Of a stretch of DNA of 64,000 nucleotides, positions 23,456 through 33,546 are shown one piece after another (the stretch's first letter is position 1; each line of letters opens with the position of its first letter). Below the pieces are notes generated by a model. The model did no database searches and was not told the DNA's origin. It saw nothing but the letters and a program-made list of their open reading frames with translations. A program made the position numbers and the translations under genes. The stretch is from Orobanche coerulescens. Its lineage: Eukaryota; Streptophyta; Magnoliopsida; Lamiales; Orobanchaceae. Location: positions 141,366,858 to 141,430,857 of the forward strand of contig CM065812.1 of NCBI GenBank assembly GCA_033398695.1, read 5' to 3'.

Positions 23456-24485
23456 GGTCTTACGGTGGGATTTTATTGGCCGTCCTTATTCAAAGATGCT
23501 CACTCCTTTGTGTCTACATGTGATCGGTGTCAACGGACAGGAAACATCTCAAGACGACACGAAATGCCGCTGAACACCATACTTGAAGTCGAATTATTTG
23601 ATGTATGGGGGATCGACTTCATGGGTCCATTTCCCCCATCAAACAAGAATCTCTACATTTTGGTGGCCGTGGATTACGTCTCCAAATGGGTTGAAGCGGT
23701 GGCACTACCTACGAATGGGTCCAATGTCGTAATCAAGTTTATCAAACAACATATCTTATCACGCTTTGGGACTCCACGTGCTATTATAAGTGATGGTGGG
23801 TCACACTTCGACAACAAATTTCTTGATGCGGTTTTGAGAAAATACGGAGTCACTCATCGTGTTGCCACAGCATACCATCCGCAAACGAGTGGTCAAGTCG
23901 AGATATCAAATCGAGAGCTGAAGTGGATTCTAGAAAAGACGGTCAGCTCGTCTCGAAAAGATTGGGCATTTAAACTCGATGATGCACTTTGGGCGTACCG
24001 GACTGCGTATAAGACACCTATCGGAATGTCGCCCTACAGATTGGTCTATGGAAAAGGTTGCCATCTGCCCGTAGAGATGGAGCACCGTGCTTATTGGGCG
24101 ATAAAGAAACTGAACTTTGATCTAAAATCCGCAGGGGAAAAGCGTTGTTTGCAGCTGAACGAGTTGGAAGAAATTCGCCACAACTCATACGAAAATGCAA
24201 AACTTTATAAGGAGCGGACAAAAATTTGGCATGATAAGCACATCACGCAGAGAGAATTTGTCCCGGGTCAAGAGGTGTTGCTATTCAACTCACGCTAAAG
24301 TTATTTCGAAATTGCGTTCACGATGGTCGGGACCGTTCACCGTAGTTCAAGTGTTTCCACATGGTGCAGTAGAAGTTCAAAGAGATGATCGAAAATTCAA
24401 AGTTAATGGACAACGGTTGAAGGCATACTTGGGAAATCCAATAGACACGCAGAAAATGAGCGTCACCTTATCCACCGCCGGATGA
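23380..24485 (+). pseudogene. Athila integrase
   Basis: The zinc-binding region spans the stop at 23455 (His part before, CDRCQRTG after). The core in 23465-24298 has the catalytic triad in [18 protein letters not shown] and [13 protein letters not shown], followed by the [22 protein letters not shown] block. A frameshift near 24290 moves the C-terminal region (KLRSRWSGPFTV) to the frame 24195-24485. The protein would insert the cDNA into chromosomes; it is broken at least twice. Confidence 0.9.
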
Positions 24486-24689
24486 ATGCAAGAGAAGTCC
24501 TATCAAGACTATAAACTTAGCGCTCCTCGGGAGGCAACCCGAGTATTAGTTGTAGATTCTTTGTTGTTTGCTTGCATTTTTAGAGTCTCTTTTTGTCTTC
24601 TTTCCTCTTTGATCCATCCTTTCCTCTCATCTTAATGAATTCGTAAAATTTCAGGTGAATCAAAGAAAAGGGGAAAATTCAATAATGGG

Positions 24690-24970
24690 CCGCGACGCCT
24701 AGGTGAGCCGCGCACACACCACCGAGGAAAAATGGCCGATCAAATCAGCACTCGTGCCGCGGCATGATCTTACTGAGCCGCGGCACACCAGGTCTCTGAG
24801 CCGCGGCACCCGATAACTGAGCCGCGGCACACTAAATGGTCAAGAAACGCCCAGGGCGCCTGTACTTTGTGCCGCGGCATACTAAGTCTGAGCCGCGGCA
24901 CCCGACGACATATCAAAACGTCCAAATCCGACTGTACTTTGGGCCGCGGCTCACTTTTATTGTGCCGCGG
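24690..24970 (+). repeat. GTGCCGCGGCAC-type palindrome array in the Athila 3' region
   Basis: About ten words of the form (G/T)GAGCCGCGGCAC or GTGCCGCGGCA occur within 280 bases. The 12-mer GTGCCGCGGCAC is a perfect palindrome. The same words stand in the LTR upstream of its TATA box (26910-27090). Confidence 0.8.
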
Positions 24971-26729
24971 CCCCCGTCGCAAAATAAGAGCAGCCAGGTC
25001 AGGCTCTTTCAGTCGATCGTCCTGCTTAGTATACTTCTTCCCTTCATTCCTTCTTTCCTGCACACGATGAGGTTAGTTGGGTCCATTCTATCAGTCTCCT
25101 TCTAAAATTCTCCAAGTAATTTTTGATTTCTAAATCATAGGTGATTATTGATGTGAAAAGATTTGGAGTTTTGTATTGCTAGTTATTCATCATTGTTGTT
25201 TCTAGAATGGAGTTGGAATATGGGGAATTTGTTATTGTGATGGAATTGTTATTTATGAACGAATTGTTGATGATGGTTTTCGTAATTCAGGGTTATAATC
25301 TGTGTTTTTATTTTGGGGATATGGAATTAACCATAAAAATTTTTGTTCTTCATTTTAACTTGTGCACACAAGGTGTTTGATAAATTGCAGCAATGAAAAA
25401 TTGTCAAGAAGCATACAAGCTCACCGGACGATGCCGGCGCCTGCTCCTGAGCAGACTGGAGGGGAGTACTTGACCTGTTACTTATCTTGCATTTCATTTT
25501 TTGTCCATTGAGGTCAATGTACGTCCTAAGTTTGGGGGGGGGGGGGCTTTACTTTCAGTTTCTTATATTCATTGCTGTACTCTATTTTATCGCTGTACAC
25601 TATTTAGTTGCACACTTTTATGTTCTTTGCGAAAAATTTTTTAGATAGCCTTGCTTGCCGTAGTTTTTTATTCATGAATTTTCGTGCTTCTATTTTGTGT
25701 GATACTGATATTACGACACTGTCTTTCTCTCTGAAGAAGCGGGCGAGTTCTAGTCGAGTTGTAGTCAGCTATTTCTGTTCTGCTTAGTATTCAATTAGGT
25801 CCAAATTTTTCGTGATTGTAGAGGTCTTGGCGTATAAGAGACGATACATACTTGTTTAAAATCCCCATTAATACGTTTGGCTACATTTTCCTGACAGAGA
25901 GTCGACTGCTTTCTTTAGTCGGGTGGGCACTTAAATTTAGTCTAGAGTCGGTCGGCTTTTTCCCTAAAAGTCGAGAGAATGCGTTCTATGAAGGGAAGTC
26001 TAGTAACCGGGGTATTCGCGTGACCCGTTGTTTACTCTCGCGAAACGACGACTCCCGATTAGACTAGTAATTTAGATATTTCACATGTGTCAATGATTGG
26101 AAGCCTAGTAACCGGGGTATTCGCGTGACCATTGCTTACTCTCGCGTAAAACGGCAACCTTGATTCGGACATGCGGAAATTTTGTATTCGAGTTGTTTCT
26201 CCGCCGTAAACGGGAACTTAGTAACTATAAGCATCCATGTGCCCCATGAGTGTCTTTTTACGTCAAACGGTTTCCGAATACATGAGAATGGAAGTTCCAC
26301 CTAGGATTATCCCGATGAAACATCCCGAGATCCTAACCTAGTGGTCGACTCGAATCAAATTCTTGAGCATAGTTATATAAGGGGATACTGTCCGAGGTTT
26401 ATTTGTTATAAGACTCGTAAAATTTGTGCCTTTAGATCGTGGAGCAGGATGAACTAGTTTGGTTGTGTTGGCCTTTCATATTGACGGACGATTTGACTCA
26501 TGTTTTGTTAATCTTTGAGTGAAATTTTCTTCATGAACGAATGATTAGGACTGAACTTGACTTCTTTGCGGAATCATTATTCTGAGTGCAGCTCGCTTTT
26601 ATGACACTCGTATTATTTAGAGAGGATGGCAGGATAGTATTGATTAGGTTGAACACTATGAGTTGCACGATGATTCACGACTTTCTTTTATTGACTTTAA
26701 TTCTTTTTGCTTGAGGACAAGCAAAGGCT

Positions 26730-26745
26730 TAAGTTTGGGGGTATT
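26730..26745 (+). other. Athila polypurine tract
   Basis: TTAAGTTTGGGGGTATT precedes the 3' LTR start TGTTAGG, after a GAGGACAAGCAAAGGC sequence typical of Athila 3' ends. Confidence 0.82.
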
Positions 26746-28067
26746 TGTTAGGCGTATTTTTATACGCTTATTTATCATTATTTTGTAGTATTTTGGAGTG
26801 TGAAATCATCTAAATGAGCTTTTAATGCCTTAATTTTGCATGATTGACAGGAAATTGAAGTCCGGAAGCTTAAACGATGCAAAACGGGCGAAAACGGCAA
26901 AACTGGACTATGAGCCGCGGCACAAGGAAACTGAGCCGCGGCAAAGGAAGACACCAGCCGAAGGGCTGAGTAGGCTGTACTCTGTGCCGCGGCACAGCCC
27001 ATGTGAGCCGCGGCACAGAAGGATTTAATTACGCCCAGGTATTCAGATTTTAGCGATGTGCCGCGGCACAGCACAGGTGAGCCGCGGCACACTTAGCGGG
27101 AATTATACGTCTGCGCGGATTTTGGGCCGTTTCGAAGCCAGTTTTCAACCGATTAATATGGACGCGATTTGTGGAGGTGCTGAGCTATAAATAGGGCTTA
27201 AGACCCTAATTTAATTATCTTGGAATCATTGAATCTAAACCGAAGAGAGCTTAAGCTTGGAGACAGAGAAGAAGAGGAAAGCAGAGGAATTCAAGGGCAG
27301 AAGGCGGAAGCTGAAGAACGGAGGAATCCGAGCTTCATCTGCGTTTGAATTTTATGCTTTTGTTTATTTATTCTGTATTTTCAGTTTTTAGTATGTCAGG
27401 CTAAAGCCCTAATCTAGGGTTTTGATGAAACCTTTATTTTGACGAATTGATTGAGATTATCCAATTTATTACCTTTTTATTGAGTTTTCCCAATTATGTT
27501 TAATGCTTGCAATTATCTGGCCAATAGTTGTATTGATTTAATCATTCACTTCGAATCGGGAGAGGATATTTGGTGAGGAACTATTTGTGAGGACCGTTTT
27601 ATTCTGTGAGATAGGAATATACTCATAGGAACTACGTGGCCTTTAGGAGATTTCATGCTTTTTGCCTAGCGACGAGATAATTCACCTAGGGATAGAGTGC
27701 GTTAGTCGCCGTTAGATAAATCTATTGACCTCGGGAGAGGCGGTAGAATATATTAGCAATCTCCGCCTTCAATAAATTGGGAAAATTATTTATTACGGAT
27801 GATCAAGATTAAATTCGGATAAATTAAGGTGGATTTAACTCTAGACTTATTTATCATTTGATTCCTTTTATTCAAGCTATCGTCGTTTAGTCTTTTATTC
27901 ATTCTTTTAGTTATTAGTCCAAAAACCCAACTTCGATTGTTCAAATAAAATTGGAATACGAAAACGTCGGTAGTTAGAGATTCAATCCTCGTGGGAACGA
28001 TACTCTACTTATCACTTTATTACTTGTAAATGATGACGTGCACTTGCGTGTAGGAAATATCGCAACA
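26746..28067 (+). repeat. Athila 3' LTR
   Basis: 1322 bases; TATAAATAG at 27186-27194. Palindromic GCCGCGGC words are complete at 26910-27090. The end ATCGCAACA is followed by the target repeat GGTAC. Confidence 0.92.
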
Positions 28068-30634
28068 GGTACCCCCAGAGCCGACCATCTCCAAAGACGC
28101 GCTCATCACTTTCTCCAATAAGGATAGGGAGGGAGTGCAGTGCCCCAAAGAGGATGCATTGGTAATCTCTGCGTGTATCCTTAGATAAATGGTCGATCGC
28201 GTGCTGGTCGACAACGGGAGATTCTGCAATATCATATTCAAATCTGCTCTTGACTAGCTCGGCAACCTGACCAAGTTCATCAAGCCATTTGATACAGTGC
28301 TCCAAGGGTTGGGCGACAACACAGTCCAACCCTATGGAAGGATCAAGCTCTCCGTCGAGCTAATATGTTATTACGATCCCAAGGTTAGGATTACTAGGAA
28401 CCTCAATTTTGTAACCATAGATAGGCCCATCATCTATAATGGGTTCCTAGGTCGCCCTTTTTATAGAAACCTTCGAGGCGGTCGCCTCTTCTTTCTTTTA
28501 CTGTAACAAATTCCCCACTACCGATGGGATGGTCGGTACTGTAAAAGGAGACCAACTAATGGCTAAGAAATGTTTGAATTACCCTTGTGTCGTAACTTCT
28601 TTCTTCACTTCCCATACTATTCATAACATTGATACGATCGACGATCAACCAATGGAGATCGATGAGCCAAGCACCTCGAACCAACCCAACTCAGAAGATG
28701 GCATCTCGCATCATTTGACGGACGACATCGAGCCAAGGATCGGTTTCGAGCCATGCCTCGACATCAATCCAAGGATCGAGTCCGGAAATCATTCCAAACG
28801 AGAAGCGACCATCCCCATTGAAGAATTGAAAAGTGTAACAATAGATCCGGATCGCCAGGAGCGAGAAATACAGATCGGCACAAGCGTCGATCGCGAATTA
28901 AAGGATGATATGATCAGTTTACTACGCAAGAACATCGGAGTCTTTGCGTGGTCGCATCAAGATATGGTCGGCATAAGTCCTGAACACGCTTGCCACTATC
29001 TAAAGATCGACCCGGCAAGGAAGCCTGTACACCAGAAATGTAGGAAATTCGGTCCTGAGAAGTACGCAGCGTTCGACATAGAAGTCAAAAAGCTGCTCGA
29101 CAACAAACTAATCGGAGTAGCTACAGACGAGCCACAGTGGGTAGCCAACATGGTGCTCGTCAAAAGTCGAGCAACTCCTGGAGGTTATGCATCGACTTCA
29201 CCGACCTCAACGCAGCATGTCTAAAAGACCACTTTCCGATGACTCATATTGACCACTTGGTTGATAGCACGGAGGTTGCGAAATGATGTCGTTTATGGAT
29301 GCCTTCGCTGGGTACCATCAGATCCCAATGGCGGAGAAAGACATAAAACACACATCGTTTCACACGGAAAAAGACGTGTACTTTTGGGTCCGAATGCCGT
29401 TCGGTCTGAAGAATGCAGGGGCAACCTACCAACGGCTGGTCAATGGGATGTTCGCCAACCAAATCGGCAAGACCATGTAGGTCTACATTGACGACATCGT
29501 AGTCAAAAGCCTCAAAAAGGAAGATCACCTCAATGACCTTGCCGAGACGTTCGCCATCCTCGAGAAGTTCAACATGAAGCTAAACCGCAAGAAATGCAAC
29601 TTCGAGGTAAGCTCCGGAAAGTTCCTGGGGCACATCGTGAGCCAAAGAGGTATCGAGGCAAACCCCACCAAGATCCAGGCGATCCTCGACATGCAGGAGC
29701 CACGGAATGTCAAACAGGTGCAGCGCCTCACAGGTTGTCTAGCCGCCCTTAACCGTTTCATTTCTCGGCTCGGAGATAAAAGCAAGCCATTCTTTGCGAC
29801 CATAAAGAACAAGAAGTTCGCATGTACAAAGGAGAGTCAAATAGCATTCGCCAAAATCAAGGAGTATCTATCTAACCCCCAGATCTTGGCGAAGCCGATC
29901 CCCGGCGAAAAGCTATTCCTTTACCTATCGGCCTCAGAGGTCGCGCTGAGTGCTGTTTTAGTGCGAGCAGAGGGGCAAGACCACTTGCCGATCTATTTCG
30001 TTAGTTAGGCACTCCATGACGCGGAAACGCGCTACACGCCTCTGGAGAATATCGCCTACGCCTTAGTAATGAGTGTTCGCAAGCTGAGGGCCTACTTCTT
30101 CTGACAACTCTCCCCTTAAGGCAAGTTCTGCACCGACCAGACACCAACGGGCGACTCCTCAAGTGGTCACTGGAGATCGCCCAATACGGTATCACGTACG
30201 CTCCTCGCACGGCGATCAAAGGCCAAGCTCTGGCGGACTTCGTGGTGGAATTAACATTCCCTCCCAGTCCGACCCAGGTCGGCCGTCCTGCTTGGAAGTT
30301 GTACGTGGATGGCTCAGCAACCAACTCGCGAGCAGGGGCAGGGATTGTCCTCATCAGCCCCGATGTCCAAAGTTTCACAAATGCTGTGCGTTTTGGGTTC
30401 CGTGCGACCAACAATGAAGCCGAGTACGAAGCCTTGGTAGGCGGGCTCGATCTAGCGCTCGCCCTGGACATTCGCAGCCTCAACATTTTCATGGACTCCC
30501 TCTTGGTCGTGAACCAAGTCAAGGGAGAATATGAGGCGCGTGGCGAACAAATGATCAAATATCAAGAATTGGTCGCCGAAATGTGCACGAAGTTCGAAGA
30601 AGTACTGATCGAACAAGTCCTGAGAGAGCACAAC
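28068..30634 (+). pseudogene. pol: Tat A pol (PR-RT-RH-aRH), degenerate, cut by a non-coding LTR element
   Basis: Directly continues gag A after removal of Athila. Protease (VDNGRFCNIIF near 28208), RT and RNase H parallel Tat B base by base, but with stops near 28182 and 28257, a frameshift near 28465, single-base deletions near 29170 and 29272, a TAG at 29478-29480 directly before the YIDD box, a stop near 30006 and a small deletion near 30100. The second RNase H (LYVDGSATNSRAGAGIVL, NNEAEYEALVGGLDLAL) is open in 30242-30634 and is cut within ...LREHN by the element starting at 30635. Integrase of this copy is missing from the window. Confidence 0.9.
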
Positions 30635-31311
30635 TGTAACACCCCCAGAATCAAACCGGGAATATTACACGCTGCAGACCCTCTCCGTGAGGATCCACCA
30701 GGCTAGACATCGAAACCACACAATAATTTACATACCGACATGATAAAATACCAAATTCGTAGACCAACTTGATCTTTCATCACAAACATACAAGTCAAAA
30801 TGCACATTTCTACCTCGACTCATACCCATGCAAGGGTAAAATACACTCTCAAACCAAAAATACGACAGAAGAAAGACCATACAAAAACTCCGACTGACTG
30901 CATCCAACACTGGCCTTCGTGTGATTAGTATCATTCGCCTTCCATAATCCTTCGCGCCGATCCTGTGTTTTGCTCCCAAACCTGCATGTACCTGGATGCA
31001 AAAACAGACATCCACCCCCGAATACTCGGGGGTTAGCAAAACTCCACTGTTTTGCTAGTACAAGTATAAAGTGCAAATACGAGCCATACATAACACATTC
31101 CGAGAATACAACAAAAGACTTCCCGAGATATTTTGTTTAATTTAAGATAGTTCAAGCCTTGAAAGTAGAAACCAAAACAAGAAAGCACTTTGAAAACATT
31201 TCCCAAATCTCGGGAGTTTTGAAAACATTTGCGATTGTAAAGTTCTTAATTCTTCAAAAGCGTCTTAGGGTCACCGCCCCAAAGTTCATTTTCCAAAATG
31301 CAAATCCGTTT

Positions 31312-31419
31312 ACAAAACATGGGGTTCACGACCCAACCATTCCAGTCACAAAACACAGGGTCCACGACCCAACCATTCCAATCACAAAACACAGGGTCCA
31401 CGACCCGATCATCAACTTC
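31312..31419. repeat. 36-bp tandem repeat, three copies
   Basis: Unit begins ACAAAACACAGGGTCCACGA. Three copies here, four in the other LTR (37034-37177). Confidence 0.85.
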
Positions 31420-32869
31420 AATTCACTCCCAACAACACATTACACATAACACATTATTTTTATGCCATTTTAGCCAAACACCAAGACTCGATATATAATG
31501 TCTCTCGACTCCGAGCGACAAGCATTGTGATACTCCGGACATATCACAATTAATCATCGATACAAACATTCTGGCAATTCTCGCGACCCGGTCCGGCCCT
31601 CAAGCCACCAAGTCCCTGTGTGCCCTGTCGAGCAATCCCCAGGTGAGAATGCCCACTCGAAGTAACCCTCGCGACCCGGTCCAGCCGCTAAGCCACTAGG
31701 TCCCCGTGTGACCTCGTCGAGTCAATCCCCGAGTGAGAGTACCCGAGAAAAACTTACAACTCTCATCAATTCACATCTCCAAAACCGCAATCCTCAAGAG
31801 TCAATCACAATATATATAGTCGAGGTATTTTGCTAAAATGGCCATATTATCCAACACATACTCACGACCCAAAATTAATACTATCCATAAAGAAACACAC
31901 TTATCTCAACAACACCGAACGACACAACCAATATCACACAACTCATATATCCACCGATAACCACATGAATCCACGCACAATTTATAACAAAAGGATTTAA
32001 CTATAAATTACCGACAATAGATTCACACATAATGACATCACCCGAAAGTAGGGAGATCCTATACTCAACACTAACACACATAGTCAAATAAGCACATTAA
32101 GTCCCGAACACAAGAGTCGTCCTTTAAAAAAACCATGTTTCTAAATATACCGATTCTTTTGAGAAAAGGTTGTAAATATTCATTTATCACATATCGTCAA
32201 TTTTCAACCACTATATTCACAAAACACGTAATGTATGGGCAAGATACTTGCCTCAGTAGTTGATACCGGACACTCCGACAAACGTGGCTTAATCGGAAAA
32301 CCTCGAATGCCCACAACTCTCCGGCGGAAACGACGGTAACACCACCGATCGGAAAACGGCGAACGGAAGGGTTCCGACTCGAGTTCTTCGCAAGGAACCT
32401 GACCCAACATCATACCATGAATAAATTGACGATCGAACAAGGAAGAATAATCGTAGAACGCCTGAATCCCCTTTGTGACATTTTATCGAACACTTTCAAG
32501 GTGTCGATTAGAAACTCAATAAAACGACGAATCCTCGGCAATCCAACCGTGGAAAAATAAGGGATTCGATATAACACAACTTAATAATCATCAATCTATC
32601 ACTATTCTAAGTTATAACGAATCAAACGGACGAAATCAACAAAATCCCCAATTTTTCCCAAAACTAAGATTTTAGGAAAACAAACCTTGATTCGCTGGAT
32701 TGAAGGATGTTATGAAGTGATTAATCGATGATATGAGCTCCCAAACTTCGTGGATTCATTGCATAACAACATGCCTTCATGATCTCCAAGGATCTAGCTG
32801 CGTAAGAGAAGGAGAGAAATGGGAAAAATGACTGAAACTAGACTGCTCGGTCATATTTATACTGGTGCA

Positions 32870-33235
32870 GCCTAGCGTGCGCTAGACTGCCGAGCTAGCA
32901 TGCGCTAGCGGGCGGTCATGGTCGAGAATGTTCGGCCGGGGCCCACCATCATGCGCTGAACACGTGCGCTGTCGGCCCGGGCCACAATCCAGAGACTTCC
33001 TGGCTCAGCCAGGTAGCGTGCGCAGCCTTCCGGCCAGAAGGCGCGCTACTCGCCGGTCAGAAGGCGTAGTGTCCGACAGTAGCGTGCGCTACCTGCCGAT
33101 CCTCCCGAGTCCAGAACCTTTCTGCCCCTACTGCCTCGGCCGACTAGCGCGCGCAACCAACCGGCCGTAGCATGCGCTTCCTCCCGGCCGTAGCGTGCGC
33201 TACCTTCCGGCCATAGCGTGCGCTGCGCCGGTTCC
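32870..33235 (-). repeat. AGCGTGCGCTA array in LTR U3
   Basis: About nine variants of TAGCG(T/C)GCGCTA or AGCATGCGCT occur every 20-60 bases, upstream of the minus-strand TATA box. They alternate with CCGGCC-rich spacers. Confidence 0.8.
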
Positions 33236-33529
33236 TACCGCACCCGCCCGGCCAGTGCCTGCACCCGTCCGGCCAGTGCCTCCACTCGTCCGACCAGTGC
33301 CCGACCACCATGATTCGACGACTCGATTTTCCAAAATCACACGGAACAAACACGACAAAACACTCAGGGACAACATCATCGATCCGAAATGAAAACAACG
33401 GATAATAAATCATCACCTACGGTCATAAACGCCAAAATCAGTTGTCGAGAAAATAATACCGGCACTCGACAACCAGGAAATATCTGAAAAAAATCCAAAA
33501 TAACCGGAACGAAAATCGTGGGTATTACA

Positions 33530-33546
33530 TTCTACCCCCCTAAAAA
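33530..33546 (-). other. Polypurine tract of the non-coding element
   Basis: TTCTACCCCCCTAAAAA on the plus strand is TTTTTAGGGGGGTAGAA on the minus strand, abutting the LTR. Confidence 0.8.

Larger units (their letters stand above)
24486..26745 (+). other. Athila 3' non-coding region
   Basis: This 2.26 kb holds no long open frame and no recognisable env-like gene. It contains a GCCGCGGC palindrome array (about 24690-24970), a G-run after AAGTTT (25530-25546) that looks like an internal polypurine tract, and two copies of a segment containing CTAGTAACCGGGGTATTCGC (25996-26042 and 26102-26146, about 105 bases apart). Confidence 0.7.
17746..28067 (+). mobile_element. Athila-like Ty3/gypsy retrotransposon inserted in Tat A
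   Basis: Starts TGTTAGGCG and ends ATCGCAACA, with LTRs of about 1.31 and 1.32 kb. It is flanked by a perfect five-base target duplication GGTAC (17741-17745 and 28068-28072). Removing it and one GGTAC restores the gag-pol sequence seen intact in Tat B at 40417. The primer binding site is the tRNA-Asp type used by Athila. Gag, protease, RT, RNase H and integrase follow in order, then 2.3 kb of non-coding 3' sequence where many Athila elements carry an env-like gene. Confidence 0.92.
30635..33529 (-). repeat. 3' LTR of the non-coding element
   Basis: 2895 bases, TGTAACACCC to GGGTATTACA on the plus strand. On the minus strand a TATAAATA box (32854-32861) lies directly downstream of a cluster of AGCGTGCGCTA words (32870-33235). 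A 36-base tandem repeat is at 31312-31419 and a two-copy ~100-base repeat (CTCGCGACCCGGTCC...) at 31579-31742. Confidence 0.85.

Noticed and set aside
24680..25063. Minus-strand open frame across the Athila palindrome array
   Set aside because: Its Arg/Pro-rich peptide simply reads the GCCGCGG repeats; no independent evidence of coding.
33195..33416. Pro- or Arg/Trp-rich open frames in the AGCGTGCGCTA arrays
   Set aside because: They are readings of the repeated CG-rich words and occur in LTR U3 sequence upstream of a TATA box.
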